The translations under genes were made by a program, and so were the position numbers. This document shows positions 11,731 to 24,100 of a stretch of 64,000 nucleotides of DNA, piece after piece. The DNA comes from Cloeon dipterum. Its lineage: Eukaryota > Arthropoda > Insecta > Ephemeroptera > Baetidae. The stretch is taken from assembly GCF_949628265.1 (NCBI RefSeq), contig NC_088787.1, positions 12,762,501-12,826,500 of the forward strand, given 5' to 3'. The first letter of the stretch is position 1. The number at the start of each line of letters is the position of its first letter. The notes under the pieces were generated by a model. It had not been told where the DNA came from. It worked only from the letters and a program-made list of their open reading frames with translations, and did not search any database.

Positions 11731-12938
11731 GCTCCCCCCATGGAGCGAATTTAAGAAAAAGATGTGCTTAATTTGGATTCCTCTCGCCCAGTCCGATTGA
11801 AGTTTATACAAAATTTATTAGCCTAGGTCATAGTTTCTAATATATTGTCGTTCAATGTGGGTAAAAATGGGAAACTTCTGTAGAGGGAAGGGGATTATAT
11901 TGTGCACAAGTGCACGTCCTTTTTGGCCTGAATACACCCGCCGCGAGCAGAGATTGTTATTTGCTCCCATGCACCTGCGTGCTCCAGATTGAATAGAGCC
12001 CCTGCCATCTGATGGATCGCGCTAAGCAGGGGAGGTTTTTCAAGGCAAACAATTTAAGCATATAGAGACCCAAGGCAGCGGAAAAACGCCTTCTCTGGCA
12101 AACAGTGCACATAATATGTTTCGTGAAACCCGTGTGTTTTACTTGACTAATCCCTTTTATTGTACACGCAGAATTGCAATCGAAATTGCTTAGCACTCTT
12201 TGTGTCAGGATATTTTCATCTTTTTGGGTTCCAAAAATTTCATGTTTATTTTAAAATTTTGGAGTGGAATTTCACGAAAACTAAAATAAGCAACACTCTG
12301 AAAATTAACAAAATTTTCAGCATTCTTTTTTGCTTCGGCGGGCCATAATTAATTTTTATTAATATTATAAAATTGAAAAACCAGAAAATCTTTTAGTAAA
12401 TAAAAATCCTGTTCGGTCCTGTTCTGGATAAAATATTTCCGGTTCCGTGTGAAAACCCGGAAAATAACAAGATTCCGGTTTCCAGTTATATAGTTTCTTG
12501 TCTTGGAATACCATGAACCCGTCGAATTTTAACAGAAAAACACCTTAATAGTCGCTACTACTGGGGAGTTATTCTGTCTCGTGGCCCGATTAAATGCCTG
12601 GGTACGCAAAAGTTGAAACGTAAATCTAGATTAATGGCAAATTCTTGAATAATTTAATCAGTAAAGAGAAGTCCTGACCAAATTGCAATTGACACTTAAA
12701 TGCAGTACTTTGTATTGCAAGACGAAGGGAAGTTTGCATCAAATGTGCTGCATTGCATAATAAACACTTTTACCACCACGCACAGCAATAATTGAATTCT
12801 TAATTTAAACAATTAACCATCTGCTTGCATTTAGTCCGATGAGAGACGCACTAACAATTAAAACCAACCTTAGCAATTTAATATAATAATTTGACTAATC
12901 AGTTTTATTTGTCACAACAATATTTTTACAGTGTAAAA

Positions 12939-14826
12939 ATGCCCGACAGCAGTGAGTACACCGACTACAGCAGTGACGAGAGTGAAGAAAGCAATACTCA
13001 ACACCCTCAACCAACTACAAATCGATGTAAAAAATGCGAAATCACGCAAGATTTTCATCAAATGCAACTAGGATTTTATACAGAGAGCGAGTTTTATGAT
13101 TGCTCTTTCCGCGTGGGAAAAGCAGATCACATCAAGGTTGGATTTTCAATAATTTAAAATAAAATTAATGGTTTATTAAACGCAAAATATGCGTGCAACA
13201 CTCTATATTATATAAAGTTTATCAATTTTTACAAACTTTTGCTGATGCTTACCTTTTTAGCTGTACACTTTTGAAAATGATATTTAAAATCATTTCATTA
13301 TTTTCAATTTCGATTATTAAGCAATTTCCATGACTATGGTTTGTTTACAAAATATATTTACTCAAATTTATGTGTTTTATTAGGATTAAGCTGCATTAAT
13401 CCACAACATTGCCTCAAGACAATTTATCTTAAAAGCTTGGAGCACTCCATAGAGTAATTTTTTGTAAAATAGCATTTATGCTACACATTTTGATTTCAGA
13501 TTTTCAAGTGCCACAAATTAGTTCTGGCAGCACAAAGCAAAGCGTTTGCTAAAATGCTCATCGGCTACTTTTCAGAGGGGCATCTAAGTAGAGATGAACC
13601 TATTACATTTAACGATTGCAAACCAAGCACATTTGACTTGGCCATGAGGTGAAATTAACCAAATTTCTAAAAATGCAACATTATTTTAAACTCTGAAAAT
13701 GTGAACAGATTCATTTATGGCAACGTTCAAGAATTTTCGACTATTCCCATGGCTTGCGACGTGTATATATTCGCTCACAAATGGCAGTTCCCGAAATTAA
13801 AACAAGCCGCTATTAACACTTTAAGGAAGTCAAAATCGGACGAGGTCCTGATGGTTTACGAAATGCACGAACTTCTGGGTGATGTTGAAGAGAAGGAGCA
13901 CTATAAACAGGTGTGAAACTTTAAAAGTAAATATGCTTGAAAATCGATCTCAAATATTTACATTTCAGTTCATCTTGGGAAACACAAGCGAGGTTCTGAT
14001 CTCTCCATCTTGGATCCACGCATCGTCATCAACAGTTGAAGAGATTTTTAAGGAACCAGTGTTGAAATTGGCTTCCGAGATGGAACTCTTTGACGCTTTG
14101 GTCCGATGGGGTAAAGAAAATTCTGATTCAGCCCCAAACTTGCGACTGAAAATTGACAGCGCTTTGAAAGAAATTCGTTTCATGACCTTAAGTGCTCATG
14201 TCTTTACTGAATTGTGCAAATCGAATCCTGAGATTTTCAGCTTACAAGAAAAGTATCAAATATTGACTAGCATCTCAATTGGTGATGCAAAGGAAATGCC
14301 TCCCAATTTCAATAATATTTGCTACAAGCGCAGGAAGATATCAACCTTAGACTACAATTTTTTCACTGAACCACCTAAGGTTGAATCTGATACGCTAGTA
14401 AGCTGTGACTCTCCGCACTCGCGCACAATCCTCTCTTTTCATACAGATCAAGTGTACATTGAAAGTGTTGAGCTTGACTGTTTAGTCATGGAAAAAAACA
14501 AAGGACTAGAGGCTAATTTGATTTGCTCCGTGACTGAGTATAAGTCTGGCAAGCAGGTGGCTGTTGTCAAGTTCAAAGGTCTGATACACAAAGATCTAAG
14601 AGTGTTGCATTTTCCTCGGCCAGTTCCGATTAAGAAAAAGACGTATTACTCAATATCTGTTGAATATTTGAACCAAAACCCATTGTGCTCGAGAAAATAC
14701 AGTTATGAACCTGGAACTGTATGTTGCGCCGCTGTTAAAAAAACAAATCTTCAAATTACTGTGAAACAGAAAGATTTGGATTTTCACGTCGATTTGAACA
14801 AAATAAGGTTGCTCGTCCTTCACTAA
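12939..14826 (+). CDS. BTB-BACK-PHR protein, paralogue B
   Basis: Four exons: 12939-13136, 13500-13648, 13709-13910 and 13969-14826, giving 468 aa. The ATG at 12939 (MPDSSEYTDYSSDESEES) lies in the same context as that of paralogue C. A short acidic serine-rich N-terminus is followed by BTB (FYTESEFYDCSFRVGK, IFKCHKLVLAAQSKAFAKML), BACK (ILGNTSEVLISPSWIHASSS, LFDALVRWGKEN) and a PHR-like tail. AATAAA follows at 14860. Exon 4 opens with FILGNTSEV, equivalent to RIMSETSEV in paralogue A. Likely a Cullin-3 adaptor by family. Frame and splice sites are intact, so there is no sign of decay. Confidence 0.88.
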
Positions 14827-14859
14827 AGCTGCGTGAGTAAATTTAATAACAGCAATATG

Positions 14860-14865
14860 AATAAA
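14860..14865 (+). terminator. Poly(A) signal, BTB paralogue B
   Basis: AATAAA 33 bp after the stop codon. Confidence 0.6.
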
Positions 14866-15220
14866 CGATTTGTTTTTATTTCATACATAGTACTCCCATT
14901 TCCCATTGAAAATAACGATGAATAAGTAATATAAGTCAAATTATCAAAGGCCAATGAAAAACTTTAGATTAAAATATTTAAATCTAAAAATATAATACTC
15001 TGAATAAAATAAAGGAAAGGTTCCTGATGCACGACTTTGTTAATCAACACTTCATGCTCTTTTGCAGCTTGATTTTGATTATATATGAAATTACAAACTC
15101 ACACGGTATGTCAATGTCAAATCCAAATCACTTAACACTGCAGTGAGGGCACTCGATCCTCACTCCTTTTTTTGGCTACTTCCAAACCTCCCTGCAGTAT
15201 CCCCCTAACCCTTTCGACGG

Positions 15221-16914
15221 CCTACCAGAAAAACCTCGGCGCAAACAAATTTTCCTAATTTGTTCGTATGTCGTGACGTCGTGACACTGCTCCTCGGCTT
15301 GACCTGCCACAACGCGGGCCTGCAGACCCGAGGACCACCGTTTTATGTATATAAAATTGACTTACTCGATATAGGGGCGCCGCGTTACCCGTGTCTATAC
15401 ATCGTGTGCGTCGCGAGCGTCGATCCATCCTAGCGCGGCGTGTCCCTGAAAACTGACGTGCCGAGCAGTGCATGCACGCTGCCGCGGTGGCTACCTCTCA
15501 CGATCGTTCGTCTCTCGTAATTATTGCTATTTCTCTCTGCATATATACAGGCGCACGCTGGGGCAGATCAGGCCGAGGCGTGTCACGGACGGCATCATAG
15601 TATAAAAATATTTTCTCGAAAAAAAAGTTTGAGGCTGTTTCCTGGATGTGGGGGTGTATGGGGCATAGTTGCTCGACCGCTGATCTGCAATAAAAAATTA
15701 CTTTGAACCTAAAGGAGGAACTCGAGTATTCTTCGTTCATATATAGGAGAGGAAAAGAAAAATTGTTATGAAATTTCTTGAATTTGTGTATGAATTATAG
15801 GATTGCATTGGCAACATGTTACATTTTAAACCAAAATTTTTGGTAAATTAGAAAATTAGAGAGAATTTTGAGTGAAAACTTTAACTGCACACATTTCTTT
15901 GAACAAATGAAGAGCTGCCCAGCAAAAATCCCAGGTTATCCCATTCAATTCAAAAGACTAATTGTCTAAAAGGATATATTTTTTACATTTCGTCTAGATA
16001 AGCGAGCCCTAAATGCGCTTTCATTATCTCTTGGAATCAATTTGGACTCGGGTATTTTATTATAACATATTTTTTTTTATTAGAATACATTTTTTTCTTC
16101 TATTATATTATATTGTCAGCTCTTCAAGGGTACAGGCTCATGAATGGGGGCCGCAACCAGTGGACAGTAAATTTCTGAAGTTAAACAGCTTACTATATTA
16201 TAACACAGCAGAAGAAGCTGCAGTAGTTCATTCATATTGGAAAAAAGCTGAGTCATGCAACCGGTGTTGCAAGAGGGTTTGTCAGGTTGCCTATAATAAG
16301 CTTCACTCGCAGGAGTTAAACCATCGTTGGTAATGTGTTTGAATGAAAATGTGACTGACCAATAGAGGCAGCAGCGAGCGTGATGCCAGCGGACAGCGTT
16401 ATAGTACAGTTGTAGCGCGGCCTTCCGTTAGTCTAGGGGTGCGTCTCACGCGGCTTAATTTCTTCCCAGGACTTCGGTGATGTCAATTCTCTATTGATTG
16501 TATCGCAAGTGCATACCCCTGTAGCTGCAGTCGTGTAAGTACAATTTGCGTAGCCTATTCACGATATATATACATATATCAAGTCTTTTCATTTAACGCG
16601 TGCGTGCAGCGGCCAAAAGCTTATAATTTCCCCATAGACCGACCCATGCGGCAGAGCCTTGTTTTAAGGCGCCGCGCAAACCTATCGATTAGACGATTAG
16701 AGCTATTTGCAGCTAATTCCCATCCGAAACAAACCCAAAATTTTCCAGTTGCGGCGCCCGTCCTCCGGTGGACCGGACTGGATTGCGTCAGATCTAATAT
16801 AAATTTTTAAATAAAATTTAGTAATAGTTCAATTTCTAAATAAAATTAAATAAAAATTTGAATAATTTTTTTAAATAAAATTTAACCATATAACCCCAAT
16901 ATAGATTCAATTAT
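15221..16914. other. Spacer between the two BTB duplication units
   Basis: Not shared with the duplication. The left part (15240-15500) is GC-rich and CpG-rich with no coherent gene. The rest is AT-rich. ORFs of 60-106 aa occur on both strands but show no family features and no splice support. Confidence 0.45.
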
Positions 16915-17890
16915 CAAAGTGGGCAATGGATTATATTGTGCACGTCCTTTTTGGCCTGCTCGAGTCCCCTCGAAGTGTCATTGCACCCTGAATACACCCT
17001 CCGCGAGCAGAGATACTGTTATTTGCTCCCATGCAACTGCGTGCTCCAGATTGAATAGATCCCCTGCCGTCTAATGGATCGCGCTAAGTAGGGGAGGTTT
17101 TTCACGGTGATAATAAAAACGCGTATACCCAGCAAACAAGAGACACCCACGACAGTGGACAGGGAGCCTTTTGTACGATCGGCGACCTACCTGCTTCTCT
17201 TGCAAACAGTAGACGCTTACCTTTTTCATTTTGTGACACCCGTTTGCTTTTTACTTGAAACATTGCTCATCGAACGCAGATTTGTGTCTCGGTTCGATGA
17301 TTTGGTGCAGGCTGCTTAACTGACGGTGTACAATAGTTTTTTAAAGCATTTCCATGGCACGCATGTGATAATTTCAGGATGGTGCTCGCAACATTTTTGC
17401 GAGAAATTCCACTTAGAAACTCAGAGAAAATACGAGTTTTTTTGCTGTTTGAATTCGTTGTCACCCCTCAGTAACTATCAAATTTAAAAAATTCAAAAAT
17501 TTCACACTCTTTTAGAATCGTTTGGACCCACCATGAATGTCTGAAGGGCTTTGGGTTGTTTCTACCCTCCACCCAAAATATTGCCACATTTCTAAACCTT
17601 TGAAAAAGTAACAACTTCGATCAGTATAGGATATTAAAATTAAATTAGAGTGTGTTGAAATGAGACGAACCACCCATAAAAATTAAAGATATGTTGCAAA
17701 TTTTTTATCGTGCGTTATCTTTTGGTATATATATATTGAGATAGGTTAATTTATGATTTAGATTTTATTGGTTTCGTTTCTTAAATGCAAGACGGTGGGA
17801 AGTTTGCATCAAAGGCGCTGCATCGCATAATCAATCAATCGATTAATTTTACTAATCAGTTTTATTGGTCGCACTATTTACAGTGTGAAA

Positions 17891-19658
17891 ATGCCCGACA
17901 GCAGTGAGGAGATTAACAATAGTGAAGTTGCAATCTTGCAATGCCGTCAACCAACTATAAATGAACGCAAAAAAAGCGAAATCACGCAAGATTTTCATCA
18001 AATTCTACTAGGATTTTATATAGAGAGCGAGTTTTATGATTGCTCTTTCCGCGTGGGAAAATACGATGAGATCGAGGTATAATTTTCAATAGTTTAAAAT
18101 CATTCCATTTTCGAATTTGTTTCCTAAGCAATTTTCATGAGTCTTTTTTGTTCACAAAAGTTCTTATATACTCAAATTTAGGTGTTTAGGCTATTATTAT
18201 CTTGATCAAGATTAATATACGCTGCGTTAATCCACATTATTAAGCTAATTAATCTTAAAAGTTTAGACTAGTCCATATAGTAATGTTTTTGTAAAATAGC
18301 ATATTTATGCTACACATTTTGATTTCAGATTTTCAAGTGCCACAAATTAGTTCTGGCAGCACAAAGCAAAGCGTTTGCTAAAATGCTCTTCGGCTACTTT
18401 TCAGAGGGGCATCTAAGTAGAGATGAACCTATTACATTTAACGATTGCAAACCAAGCACATTTGACTTGGCCATGAGGTGAAATTAACCAAATTTCTAAA
18501 AATGCAACATTATTTTAAACTCTGAAAATGTGAACAGATTCATTTATGGCAACGTTCAAGAATTTTCGACTATTCCCATGGCTTGCGACGTGTATATATT
18601 CGCTCACAAATGGCAGTTCCCGAAATTAAAACAAGCTGCTATTAACACTTTAAGGAAGTCAAAATCGGACGAGGTCCTGATGGTTTACGAAATGCACGAA
18701 CTTCTGGGTGATGTTGAAGAGAAGGAGCACTATAAACAGGTGTGAAACTTTAAAAGTAAATATGCTTGAAAATCGATCTCAAATATTTACATTTCAGTTC
18801 ATCTTGGGAAACACAAGCGAGGTTCTGATCTCTCCATCCTGGATCCACGCATCGTCATCAACAGTTGAAGAGATTTTTAAGGAACCAGTGTTGAAATTGG
18901 CTTCCGAGATGGAACTCTTTGACGCTTTGGTCCGATGGGGTAAAGAAAATTCTGATTCAGCACCAAACTTGCGACTGAAAATTGACAGCGCCTTGAAAGA
19001 AATTCGTTTCATGACCTTAAGTGTTAAAGTCTTTACTGAATTGTGCAAATCGAATCCTGAGATTTTCAGCTTACAAGAAAAGTATCAAATATTGACTAGC
19101 ATCTCAATTGGTGATCCAATTTATATGCCTCCAGGTTTCAATAATATTTGCTACGAGCGCAAAGAGAGGTTCAAGGTGCAATATTGTAATTTTTGCTCTA
19201 CAGATGAGGATATATCATCTGAAACGCTAGTAAGCTGCGATTCTCCGCACTCGCGCACAATCCTCTCTTTTGATACAGATCAAATGTACATTGAAAGTGT
19301 TGAGCTTGACTGCTTGGTCATGGAAAAAAACAAAGGACGAGAGGCTAATTTGATTTGCTCCGTAACTGAGTATAAGTCTGGCAAGCAGCTGGCTGTTGTC
19401 AAGTTCAAAGGTCTGATACACAAAGATCTAAGTGTGTTGTATTTTCCTCGGCCAGTTCTGCTTGAGAAAAATACGTATTACTCAATATCTGTTGAGTATT
19501 TGAACCAAAACCCATTGTGGTCGAGAAAATACAGTTATAAACCTAGAGCTGTACGTTTCTGGGACGTTTATAAATATATTTATATAAAACAGAAAAATTT
19601 GGATTCGCACGTCGATTTGAACAAAATAAGGTTTTTCGCCCTTCGCACTGGAGAGTGA
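17891..19658 (+). CDS. BTB-BACK-PHR protein, paralogue C
   Basis: Four exons: 17891-18076, 18329-18477, 18538-18739 and 18798-19658, giving 465 aa with phases 0, 2 and 0. Exons 2 and 3, the beginning of exon 4, and introns 2 and 3 are almost base-identical to paralogue B; only about half a dozen changes were seen over some 690 bp. Exon 1 (MPDSSEEINNSEVAILQ) and the PHR-like tail differ clearly. For example, the linker after MPP reads GFNNICYERKERFKVQYCNF here and NFNNICYKRRKISTLDYNFF in B. BTB, BACK and PHR order is as in B. AATAAA follows at 19667. Confidence 0.88.
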
Positions 19659-19666
19659 ATCTCTTA

Positions 19667-19672
19667 AATAAA
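19667..19672 (+). terminator. Poly(A) signal, BTB paralogue C
   Basis: AATAAA within 10 bp of the stop codon, so the 3' UTR would be very short. Confidence 0.5.
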
Positions 19673-19980
19673 TTGAATTACAACATTGATGCGTTTTGTT
19701 TTTATTTCAGACTGTCCCATTTCGTATTTAAAATCAGTCAAATTTTTGTCAAAATAGCACTTTAATTTAAAATATATTAACCAAAAATATAAAATAAATG
19801 AATGGTTCCTGCACGACTTTGCTAATCTCATTTTGCAGCTTGATTTTTTTATATGTGAAACACCCACACGGTGTTATTTATCACTTACACTGCTGCATGT
19901 GAGAGCTAAAAATTCCCCTTTCTTTTGATAAAATTTTGCTACTTCCAAGTCTCCTTACAGTATCCCCTTAACCAAAAAAA

Positions 19981-20555
19981 CCTCATCGACCTTTATGATG
20001 ACAGGAGGATGATGAATATATAAATTTAATAAAGGCTATGAAAGTATATAATATGTATACAGAATATATACCTTAAAAATGTTTTAGGCACTACCATTGA
20101 GGGCACAGACCGACATAACTCAGTTTTGCAAGGTGCTACATAATAGATTTGACTTCTGATTTGAGATTCAGATACTCTTTATATTTTGTTAAGCCAAATA
20201 TTTACTGGGGTTGGCTCTTAAAATACGTCAGGTATAGCCTTTTTTGTTTGAAACTTTTTTCATGTTGAATTTTTCACGTTTTAAACTGGTTTGATTGAGT
20301 ATGCCGTCCGTTAACTTTTTCCTTGTTCTGAAATTCTCACAAGAAAGTTGTGCTAAATATGCTTCTATTCATGATTTTTCAGTTGAATTAATCCTCGCGT
20401 TTTTCTGCCTTCATTGTATCTTGCAAACAATAAAGAATATTCATCTAAGAAATTAATTTAAAGAATTTTAATGTGTTTTTGGATTGTAACCACCGATCAA
20501 TGTTGTGTAGAAATCCTCGAAATCCTAAGCAACCTGCTCGTAAATTAATCCAGGT
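19981..20555. other. AT-rich intergenic stretch
   Basis: Nothing recognisable beyond AT-rich sequence. Confidence 0.4.
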
Positions 20556-20830
20556 GCGTGCTCTGCGAGGTGACAGCGCGGCACATCATCCCTGCCTCCA
20601 GCCACCCCTGGTGTGAACCGCTTTTGGTCGAAGCGCCTTTTCAAGCCCTGGAACGACCTGCCACATGCAGTGCACCCAATTTCAGAATTTTGAACCCCTT
20701 TTGCAGAGCCACGGCGCGGGCCAGCAGCCGCCTATATTAGGCGAGCCGCCACAGCCGCGAGATTTAGGCGGCTAAGCCGGTTTAGCCAGCAGCCGACAAA
20801 AATTGGGCGGCTCAGACCTCTACGATACCT
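20556..20830. repeat. GC-rich dispersed repeat (GGCGGCTNNGCCGG family)
   Basis: Repeated GGCGGCT, GAGCCGCC, AGCCGG and CAGCAGCC words ending in GGCTCAGACCTCTAC. Similar GGCTGGCGCGGCTGAC and GGTCTCAACCGCC patches occur at 25080-25275 and 25930-26215. Match quality is loose, so family membership is a judgement by eye. Confidence 0.45.
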
Positions 20831-20942
20831 GCCACCTATTTTGAAAGACTGCGCGACGCGTCAAAATTTCCCTTCCTTTTGCGAGCAGTTCTTTGTTGTG
20901 CAATCTTTAATTGTTGTGGTAGTGATTAACTTTTTAATTATA

Positions 20943-20972
20943 CATAATATATATATATATATATATATATAG
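20943..20972. repeat. (AT)n microsatellite
   Basis: An almost pure AT dinucleotide run (AATATATATATATATATATA and onward). Confidence 0.9.
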
Positions 20973-21164
20973 TGCAACAACGCGTCGTTACAGTTTTTTG
21001 TTTCAGTCAGTTATGCAGTTCCTTTCCTTAGCGTCACTTTATATTTTGCCACTGCTCACATATCTTTCAATTTAATCTGACATCTGACCTATATTCAACA
21101 TCAATTCAGAACGATTGTTCCCGCGCAAATCAAGAAATTCTGCAGCCTATCGCGGTTCCGCAAA

Positions 21165-24100
21165 ATGTCGTTGTTTTTGCCGCACTTTGAGGGTAAATTA
21201 ACCGGTATGTTTAGAAATCATCAATTTAAAACCGACCCACTACGTTCCTCCCTAGACGCGGTTTTTCAATTTAAACCGGTAATTATTTGATCAAGATTCG
21301 CACCGTCTTTCCGTTTTTGTTCCCTCCTTTATGTTTACATTACATCAGTAGCAGTACCATCATCATAGTTATTTGTTTCGTTCGCATGCCATCGCAGGTT
21401 CGCAGCGCGTTTGCGAGATTGCATTTTCTTCTGCAGCTGCGGATGGCATGAGCTCTGAACTGATGATGGAGCAGCAGCAGCAGCCGCACGAATTGCAGAA
21501 CGGCGCCCGGATCCTCTCCATCAACGGGCAGACGATCGTGGTGAACGGGGTCAAGATGGACAGCGGCGTGTCCGGCGGCCAGTTGTTCAGTGTCCTCGAG
21601 CACTGCGTAAGGGTAATTTATAGAACGAATTTGCATGCAGTGTCCTTCCTTTAATGTTTCAGTAATTTTGGAGATTTTAAACACGAAGTATCGAAAGCGC
21701 GTGCAGTGACCAAAATATTTGACCAACGGGAGAGTGGATAAGCCGGAAGGGCTGCCAAGAAAAACCCTGAGAATTCCCCCACCACTCCCATTAGTGCATT
21801 GGGACCAAAAATCCTGACTCTTCCAGCAGCTTTTTTAGCCGGAATTCTTTGGACACTGACTGAGTGTGTCTTCTTGGATTGCAGCAGCCGCAGGAGGAGG
21901 AGGAGGAGGCCGCGGTGGTGCAGCAAACAGAGCTGGACGGACCAGAGGGTGGCCTGCTCGTCTACTTCGACGACGAATCGAGCGAGCTGCAGAGCGTGCA
22001 GATCTCGGCCGACCAAGCGGCCGCCCTGGGCCTGGACGGCAACACCCTGCTGGCCCCCGAGCCGCCCCCACTCACCCTGCAGCAGCAGCAACAGCTGGAG
22101 AAGACGCCGCCACCGGCACCACCGCCGTGCAAGCCGGTCACGCTGTCCATTTTTCTCCCTCAGACCAAGCAGGTGGCGCCTCCACGGCCGCAGCCGGTGC
22201 AGATCGTGCCTAAACTGCCCGCCACCAGCCTGCTTACTGTGCAGCCAGAGACCAGGGTGGTACGCACCGCCATCGGGCGTGCAGACAAGGTCATCCCCAG
22301 GATCCTGGCCACGCCGACCGCGGCACCGCCCCTCGTGCCCTTCTCCAAGTCGGTTCTCAAGGTTGATATATCTAATTTTTATATCTTAGGGGGAAATATT
22401 TATTTTGCGACTTCTCACATTTGAACATCTGATTTTAACACAATTTGGCTCCATAGAAATGAATTATTATGTGGGCCATGTAGCAGAGCAGTTCAATTGT
22501 GAACAATGGCCAAAGTTTGCGAAAATTAGGCTTTTTTTGCGATATTCGTCATATTTTTGCCTGTTTTACACACAAAAGTATTTTGCCGTGGGATTGGCGA
22601 TTGTAGACACATGAAACGACAGTCGACTTGGATCCTAGATACTTTGCTATTGTTCACAAAGGACGAGTAACAAGGATCCTAGACGATTGCTGTGCTGTAT
22701 TATGTGTCTACCATTCTTAGGCGATTTTCCAGTACCTAGTAGCTTCTCACAATGAAACACAAATTCGAGTTGAGAAAAAATAAAACCAGACTTCATCCGT
22801 GTTGTTTCAATTTCGTCGTTTTAAATTCTCGACCAGTCTTGACGTCATCAAGTACGTCCTATTCATGAGGCATTTGAGGCTTGGTTTTATTTTTTCTCAA
22901 CATGAATACATCCTCAAGTGGTCGCTTATTTCAAAATTTACAAATTCGAGTGATGCAAAAATCGCTCTAATACTCGATGTTCCACAATCCGACCAGCTGG
23001 TTTACAGAAAATTCGAAAAATCCTTCTTCGCTTTACTTGAAATACTTTCTATATAAATTAGGAAAAGCCACAAATTTCCAAGGTTGCTGCTTTATTTTTT
23101 GAGAAAATTGGCTCAAAAGTTAACATGCTAATCAAGCACCATCTCCCTACATACTGCAAAACCACGATTTATTTCTCAATTTAAGGAATTTTTATCAAAA
23201 TTCGCACAACATCGGATAGATTGCGACGAGAGGGATTGAAAAATCAAGCATAAATATCGTTGACAAACTGAGAAATTTGACAAAAGCTAAAATCTAACTG
23301 TTCCTCGGTCTTGATTTTATAAGATATAAACTGTTGCTAAACTATGCAAAATGTTGTTCATTGTTGGCCTGTGTAGCTCTACTTAAAACATAATTTTTCC
23401 AGCTTTTTTAAGCCGGTGTTTGTCTGGCTTAATTAGATTTTCAGAAGAAAATTATTATTTTTTTTCCACCAAATAGAAATTTTTACACTAAAAAATACAT
23501 ACTTTTCTGAATAATACATTTTTTTAGTTTGTTAGTTAAATTTCAGTTACTTGAATCAGGAAAATCAATAGAAATACATTCTAATCTTCAAAAAAATTGG
23601 AAAATCTTCATTTTTAAAGATAATTTTGCATCTTGAAAACACCAGATTTTACCGCAGTGTTGTTTAGGACATTGCTAATATTAATGGAAAAATTAAAATC
23701 ACCCTTTTTCGTATGTTACGGGCATTTGCAGTGGCATTTTACAAGTTGGTGTTATCTGGGCACGACATTACATTTAATTTAAGAAAGAAAAACTCACTGA
23801 GAATAGGGTTAATAAGCTCAACACATTCACAAAATTTAATTTCCCATCAGTTTCTTCTCCAATTACTACATTTTAACTAAATTTTTCTAACACACAATTT
23901 AAATTTACTTATTCTTCTGAGTTAAAAGTGAGAAGTACGTGTCTGGCTATTTCATTTAAACGATTTCCAACGTCAAAAAATATTTTTCCGTCGACTGATT
24001 CATTTCAGAAAAACTTCTAAGACTGTAGAGAGTGTAGAACCTTAGAATTTGTTTCCATTTCGTGACTTTTAATAGTTAAATCCAGTGATTTTGTTTGAGC

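Larger units (their letters stand above)
11880..15220. repeat. Segmental duplication, left unit (contains BTB paralogue B)
   Basis: Matches 16915-19980 in the same orientation. The left end shares GGATTATATTGTGCAC, GTCCTTTTTGGCCTG, CCGCGAGCAGAGAT, GTGCTCCAGATTGAATAGA, TGGATCGCGCTAAG and GGGGAGGTTTTTCA. The right end shares GGTTCCTG..GCACGACTTTG, TTTTGCAGCTTGATTTT, CACACGGT and GCTACTTCCAA. Similarity is patchy in flanks and very high in BTB exons 2-4. Confidence 0.88.
16915..19980. repeat. Segmental duplication, right unit (contains BTB paralogue C)
   Basis: Partner of 11880-15220. The left-end match carries an extra segment of about 35 bp near 16965 (CTCGAGTCCCCTCGAAGTG region). Intron 1 of the gene is about 110 bp shorter than in the left unit. 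Confidence 0.88.

Noticed and set aside
21799-22389. 196-codon arginine/proline/serine-rich frame and minus-strand leucine-rich frames at 21.8-22.1 kb
   Set aside because: Alternative frames of the Q/E/P-rich exon 3 of the ZNF839-like gene; only the chosen frame joins both neighbours in phase.
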